Assembly: GCA_021793335.1 (NCBI GenBank)
Contig: JAJYSW010000109.1
Span: 1 to 10,333 of the forward strand
Direction of reading: 5' to 3'
Source of the DNA: Actinomycetes bacterium
GTDB lineage: Bacteria; Actinomycetota; Actinomycetes; Mycobacteriales; Micromonosporaceae
Length of the DNA: 10,333 nt
Both the position numbers and the translations under genes were made by a program. The notes under the pieces were generated by a model. The model was not told the DNA's origin. It saw only the letters and a list, made by a program, of their open reading frames with translations, and made no database searches. Position 1 is the first letter of the stretch; every line of letters starts with the position of its first letter. This document shows, in pieces, positions 7,426-10,333 of the stretch.

Positions 7426-10026
7426 TCATCCGGCGGTGCAGGACACCGAAGACGGGGTGAGTGCCGTCCGGCCGTCCTTGCCTCCGATGAACCCGAAGGT
7501 GTATTCCTGGCCCGGCTGCAGCGGGTGGCCGCCGCCGAGGTTCGTCGCCGTCACCAAGTGGCCCTCCTGGGCCATCTCGGCGCTCCAGGACCGTTCGACG
7601 GTCTGACCGGTCGGCAGCGCCCACCGCACGGTCAGCGACTCCAGTGGCTCATCGCCGGTGTTGGCGACCACCACTTGGGCGTTGTAGCCGTCCTCCCACG
7701 AGCCGTTGACGGTGTACTGCACCGTGCACGAGGGGGAGGCCGCCGTAGCGGTCTGGTCGGCCGCGAAGTTCGCCACCTGCGCCAGCGAGGCGTTCCAGTT
7801 GATGGTGAGCTCGTTGGTCGCCCACGCGCCGATGTCGTCGATGTAGCACATCTGCGGGGCGCAGTCGGTGAGCCACCGCTGGGATACCGGGTCCCACGTC
7901 CCGGCGTCCGTGTTCGGCCCGCCCGAGACCGTTCCGGCCGGCGGGTTCGGCAGCGTCGCGTCGAGCTGGTTGGCGTACCAGCGGCTGTGCTGGTTCTGCG
8001 AGTAGTGACTGCCGTATCCGGTCACATAGGAGTTGCCCATCGCGTTGCGGCCGAGGAGGTAGTCCAACCCGCTCAGCGCGCCGTCGCGGTAGCGGTCCTC
8101 GCCGGTGAGATCGTAGGCGGCCCCCACGACGACCAGCGCGTTGAGCACCAGGCTGTTCGAACCCCAGTCGAAGACCCCGTCGCCGCCGTAGGGCAGATCC
8201 CACGGGTTCGCGCCCTGCTGGTCGAGGTAGAACTCGGCCCCGGCCACGACCTGCGCGGTGATCGCCTCGCGTCCGGGCAGGTCGTTCGGCACCAGCGCCA
8301 GGTCGATCTTGGCGAGTCCGGCGACCTTCGGCCACGAGATCGGGTACTCGAACACGTCGTCGGCCTCGTGCAGCTCCGAGTCGGTCAGGTGGTCCGCGTA
8401 CGCCTGCTCACCGGTGGTGATGAACAATTCGGCCGCGGCCCAGTAGAACTCGTCGGTGACGTCGTCGTCGTTATACGGGCCGCCGCCCTCCGGGCCGAAC
8501 TCCGGCGCGAAGTGGTCCGGATTCGCCAGCGCGGCCGTCCAGGCGGTCTCGGCGGCGGTCAGGCACTGCTCGGCGAAGTCCGCGTCGAACGGTTCGAACA
8601 GCCGGGCGCACTGGGCGCCGGTGGCCGCCAGGTTCAGCGTCGCGGCGGTCGACGGCGGGTGCAGGTAGCGCGGTTCGGCATCGTCGGCCGGCATCAGCGG
8701 CAGCCCGGTCCACTGCTCGTCGTGGATCTTGTGGTGGGCCATCCCGGCCAGTTCCTCGCCGGCGGGCACCTGCATGCTCAGCAGGAACTCCATCTCCCAG
8801 CGGGCCTCGTCGAGGACGTCGGGGACGCCGTCGCCGTGTTCGGGGATGCGCAGGCTTCCGTCGGCGAGCCGGGCCGGGTCGCCGCTCGGGGCGTGCAGGG
8901 CGCGCTCGTAGACGCTCATGAGCTGCGCGACCGAGATGCCGCCGTTGACGACGTACTTGCCGTGGTCGCCGGCGTCGTACCAGCCGCCGGTGACGTCCAG
9001 CGTGTAATCGCAGGCGTCCTGGAAGCATGCCACTGCGCCGTCGCCCTGGTTGGGCGCGACGTCGAGGTGTCCGGCCTCGCGACCGTAGCCGGGGGCGATC
9101 GCATCGTCGATGGCGATGCCCGAGCGCTGCGTGTAATAGAAGGACATGGCGTCGGCGGCCAGGTCGGTGTAGGTGTCGGCGCCGATCGCGAACGGGTAGG
9201 ACGTCTCGCCGTCGGCGGTGAGCGTGAAGTCCGAGCCGGTCGCGGTCACCGAGGAGAAGTCGATGGTGTGGACCGCCGTGCCGGAGGTGAGGTCCTCGCC
9301 GTGGACGACGGTCTCACCGGCGGCGACGGCATCGCCGGCGGCGTCGTGGAGTTCCCAGGCGACCGGCTCGGTCGCCTCGGTGACCACGGTCGCCCGCTTG
9401 GGGCCGTCGGGCAGGTAGCCGACCTGGTTGACCCGTACGCGCGGGCCGGTGTCAGGGTCGTAGACGGGCGGCTCGGCGTCGGTGAGCAGGGCGGCCTCCG
9501 ATATGCAGAGTTGCCACGGCTCGGCGTTGCGGCCGATCTGGAATGCCAGTTGGGCATCGTCCCACGTGGCATTGGAGGTGAATGTGTAGCTGTAGGTCTG
9601 CGCTTCGACCCCCAGAGACGGGAACTCCTCCAACTGTGTCGGCCAGGGGTCGACGTCGCGCTGGATGAGGGTGCGGACGCTGACCGGCTCGGTGGCTCGG
9701 GCCGTGAAGCGCAGCTCATAGGATTCGCCCTCGGCCAGAGGCAGATCGTTCTGGCCGAGGATGGCGTCCCAGGCGTTGACCGTCCCGCCCGGCACGTCGA
9801 TGCACCACTCACCGTCGGCGACGGCGCCTGAGAGGTTCTCGGTGACCCACCACGGATCGGCGGAACCGGTGGCGAAATCACCGTTGACGATGAGGTTGGA
9901 GGGCTCGTCCTCCTGGGCGTACGCCGTGGCGACCGCGGCGGCCGAGAGCGTCAGTGCCCCGACGGTGGCCGCCGCTAGGACGGCTCGGCGTGGTCTTCGC
10001 GAGGGTATGGGGGACAGTCGCGGCAT
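7426..10026 (-). CDS. Secreted GH9 cellulase (endo-1,4-beta-glucanase): CBM4/9, Ig-like, GH9, CBM2
   Basis: Predicted extracellular inverting cellulase, 866 residues. Order: Arg-rich signal peptide 1-37 (SRRPRR near the start, cleavage at AYA-QED; Tat export is possible); CBM4/9 module about 44-182 starting NLIVNGDF; CelD-type Ig-like domain about 196-283 (VRVNQVGYLP); GH9 catalytic domain about 285-756; CBM2 767-863 with Cys at both ends. Catalytic residues are visible: DAGD at 351-354 (Asp351 and Asp354, base and nucleophile binding), His680 and Arg682 in the QNQHSRW signature, Asp730/Asp731 and the proton donor Glu739 in TNELTINWN. The architecture resembles Thermobifida Cel9B but lacks Fn3 between GH9 and CBM2, and the linker is only about ten residues (ADQTATAASPS). 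The start ATG has Shine-Dalgarno GAAGGGA at 10032-10038. A CebR-like operator lies upstream and a LacI-family gene precedes it, pointing to cellobiose-relieved repression. Endo versus processive action cannot be told from sequence. Confidence 0.95.
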   Translation of the reverse strand: MPRLSPIPSRRPRRAVLAAATVGALTLSAAAVATAYAQEDEPSNLIVNGDFATGSADPWWVTENLSGAVADGEWCIDVPGGTVNAWDAILGQNDLPLAEGESYELRFTARATEPVSVRTLIQRDVDPWPTQLEEFPSLGVEAQTYSYTFTSNATWDDAQLAFQIGRNAEPWQLCISEAALLTDAEPPVYDPDTGPRVRVNQVGYLPDGPKRATVVTEATEPVAWELHDAAGDAVAAGETVVHGEDLTSGTAVHTIDFSSVTATGSDFTLTADGETSYPFAIGADTYTDLAADAMSFYYTQRSGIAIDDAIAPGYGREAGHLDVAPNQGDGAVACFQDACDYTLDVTGGWYDAGDHGKYVVNGGISVAQLMSVYERALHAPSGDPARLADGSLRIPEHGDGVPDVLDEARWEMEFLLSMQVPAGEELAGMAHHKIHDEQWTGLPLMPADDAEPRYLHPPSTAATLNLAATGAQCARLFEPFDADFAEQCLTAAETAWTAALANPDHFAPEFGPEGGGPYNDDDVTDEFYWAAAELFITTGEQAYADHLTDSELHEADDVFEYPISWPKVAGLAKIDLALVPNDLPGREAITAQVVAGAEFYLDQQGANPWDLPYGGDGVFDWGSNSLVLNALVVVGAAYDLTGEDRYRDGALSGLDYLLGRNAMGNSYVTGYGSHYSQNQHSRWYANQLDATLPNPPAGTVSGGPNTDAGTWDPVSQRWLTDCAPQMCYIDDIGAWATNELTINWNASLAQVANFAADQTATAASPSCTVQYTVNGSWEDGYNAQVVVANTGDEPLESLTVRWALPTGQTVERSWSAEMAQEGHLVTATNLGGGHPLQPGQEYTFGFIGGKDGRTALTPSSVSCTAG

Positions 10027-10048
10027 GGGGTTCCCTTCAAATCAACAT

Positions 10049-10062
10049 TGGGAGCGGTACCA
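10049..10062. promoter_or_regulatory. CebR/CelR-type operator upstream of the GH9 cellulase
   Basis: TGGGAGCGGTACCA matches 12 of 14 positions of the CebR/CelR site TGGGAGCGCTCCCA, the cellobiose-responsive LacI-family operator known in Streptomyces and Thermobifida. It lies 22 bases upstream of the ATG and covers about +1 to +14 relative to the predicted transcription start, a position suited to repression. The two mismatches are both in the right half-site, and flanking T and A extend the symmetry (TTGG...CCAA, 10048-10063). Confidence 0.78.
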
Positions 10063-10068
10063 ACGAAC

Positions 10069-10097
10069 ATACTGTCATCCGAATAGATATATGTCAA
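10069..10097 (-). promoter_or_regulatory. Promoter of the GH9 cellulase gene
   Basis: On the minus strand, a perfect -35 TTGACA (10092-10097) is followed after exactly 17 bases by CAGTAT (10069-10074), a half-matching -10. Transcription would start near 10062, at the edge of the CebR-like operator. A perfect TTGACA in this GC-rich genome suggests a strong promoter held down by the repressor. Confidence 0.6.
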
Positions 10098-10118
10098 TAG
10101 ATGGGGCTCGAATGGGTC

Positions 10119-10333
10119 TCAGCGGGAGCGCGGCGGCCCGCTCGTGCCGCGGACGAGCAGCCGCGACTCCAGTCGCATGTGCGCCCCGGCCGAGCGGACG
10201 CCGCGGAGCTGCTCATCGGCCGCCTGTACCGCCAAGCGTGCCAATCGATGCGCGTCCTGGCGCACTGTGGTCAGGTCGACATGGCCGAGCCCGGCGATAC
10301 GGCTGTCGTCGTAGCCGACGACGGAGACCTGTT
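10119..10333 (-). CDS. LacI-family transcriptional regulator, C-terminal 70 residues only (candidate CebR/CelR)
   Basis: This is the 3' end of a gene that runs off the right edge; the stop TGA is at 10119-10121. The visible frame reads QVSVVGYDDSRIAG, then HVDLTTVRQD, LARLAVQAADEQL, and ends LLVRGTSGPPRSR. VxVVGYDDS, DLTTVxQD and LVxRGTSxPP are hallmarks of the C-terminal sugar-binding subdomain of LacI/GalR repressors. The N-terminal helix-turn-helix is outside the window. Because it lies directly upstream of a cellulase gene with a CebR-like operator and on the same strand, it is a good candidate for the cellobiose-sensing repressor CebR/CelR. It is 92 bp from the cellulase start, which has its own promoter. 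Family assignment is firm; the CebR identity is inferred. Confidence 0.85.
   Translation of the reverse strand, partial: QVSVVGYDDSRIAGLGHVDLTTVRQDAHRLARLAVQAADEQLRGVRSAGAHMRLESRLLVRGTSGPPRSR

Noticed and set aside
7399..9831. An 810-codon open frame on the plus strand across the cellulase
   Set aside because: It is the antisense shadow of the GH9 gene, starts inside the terminator stem and has low-complexity Val/Gly/Arg/Asp composition without any known motif.
10098..10118. Terminator for the LacI-family gene
   Set aside because: No convincing stem is found between its stop and the cellulase promoter, so read-through remains possible but unproven.

Overview
The window is GC-rich DNA from an actinobacterium. 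The evidence is codon use dominated by G/C third positions, an actinobacterial-type UvrA zinc motif (C-PND-H), a CebR/CelR-type operator at a secreted cellulase, an apparent PafBC-type DNA-damage promoter and probable leaderless starts. A two-SH3 plus glucosaminidase wall hydrolase and a rodlin/chaplin-sized secreted protein suggest a mycelial, spore-forming, cellulose-degrading soil actinomycete. A Glycomyces-, Streptosporangium- or Streptomyces-like organism would fit, but genus cannot be fixed from sequence reading alone.

Layout. Positions 1-73 hold a 16-bp direct repeat and a small hairpin. typA/bipA (translational GTPase) lies on the minus strand at 107-1978, with a 14-bp stem just past its stop. 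A 128-bp divergent intergenic region follows, then a secreted peptidoglycan hydrolase on the plus strand (2107-3213), ended by a 12-bp stem terminator. Immediately beyond that terminator is uvrA (3332-6232). Its upstream sequence matches the mycobacterial RecA-independent (PafBC) damage promoter, placed so that the mRNA would start at or next to the GTG start codon. Next is an orphan A24 prepilin peptidase (6336-6929), an AT-rich spacer, and a small acidic secreted protein with an Asp-Val and His-rich tail (7060-7362). A strong 15-bp hairpin separates it from a convergent 866-residue secreted GH9 cellulase (CBM4/9, Ig-like, GH9, CBM2) on the minus strand (7426-10026). The right edge carries the last 70 codons of a LacI-family regulator, same strand, just upstream of the cellulase.

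How the genes relate. There is no single long operon; most genes seem to be separate transcription units. The clearest functional unit is the right end: LacI-family gene, TTGACA-type promoter with a CebR-like operator over the predicted transcription start, then the cellulase. This is a cellobiose-responsive arrangement known from Streptomyces and Thermobifida, here with the candidate regulator next to its target. The second clear unit is terminator, damage promoter and leaderless uvrA. The most poorly understood item is the small secreted protein at 7060-7362. I see no CRISPR array, tRNA, rRNA, insertion sequence or phage gene, and nothing that amounts to a new multi-gene system.
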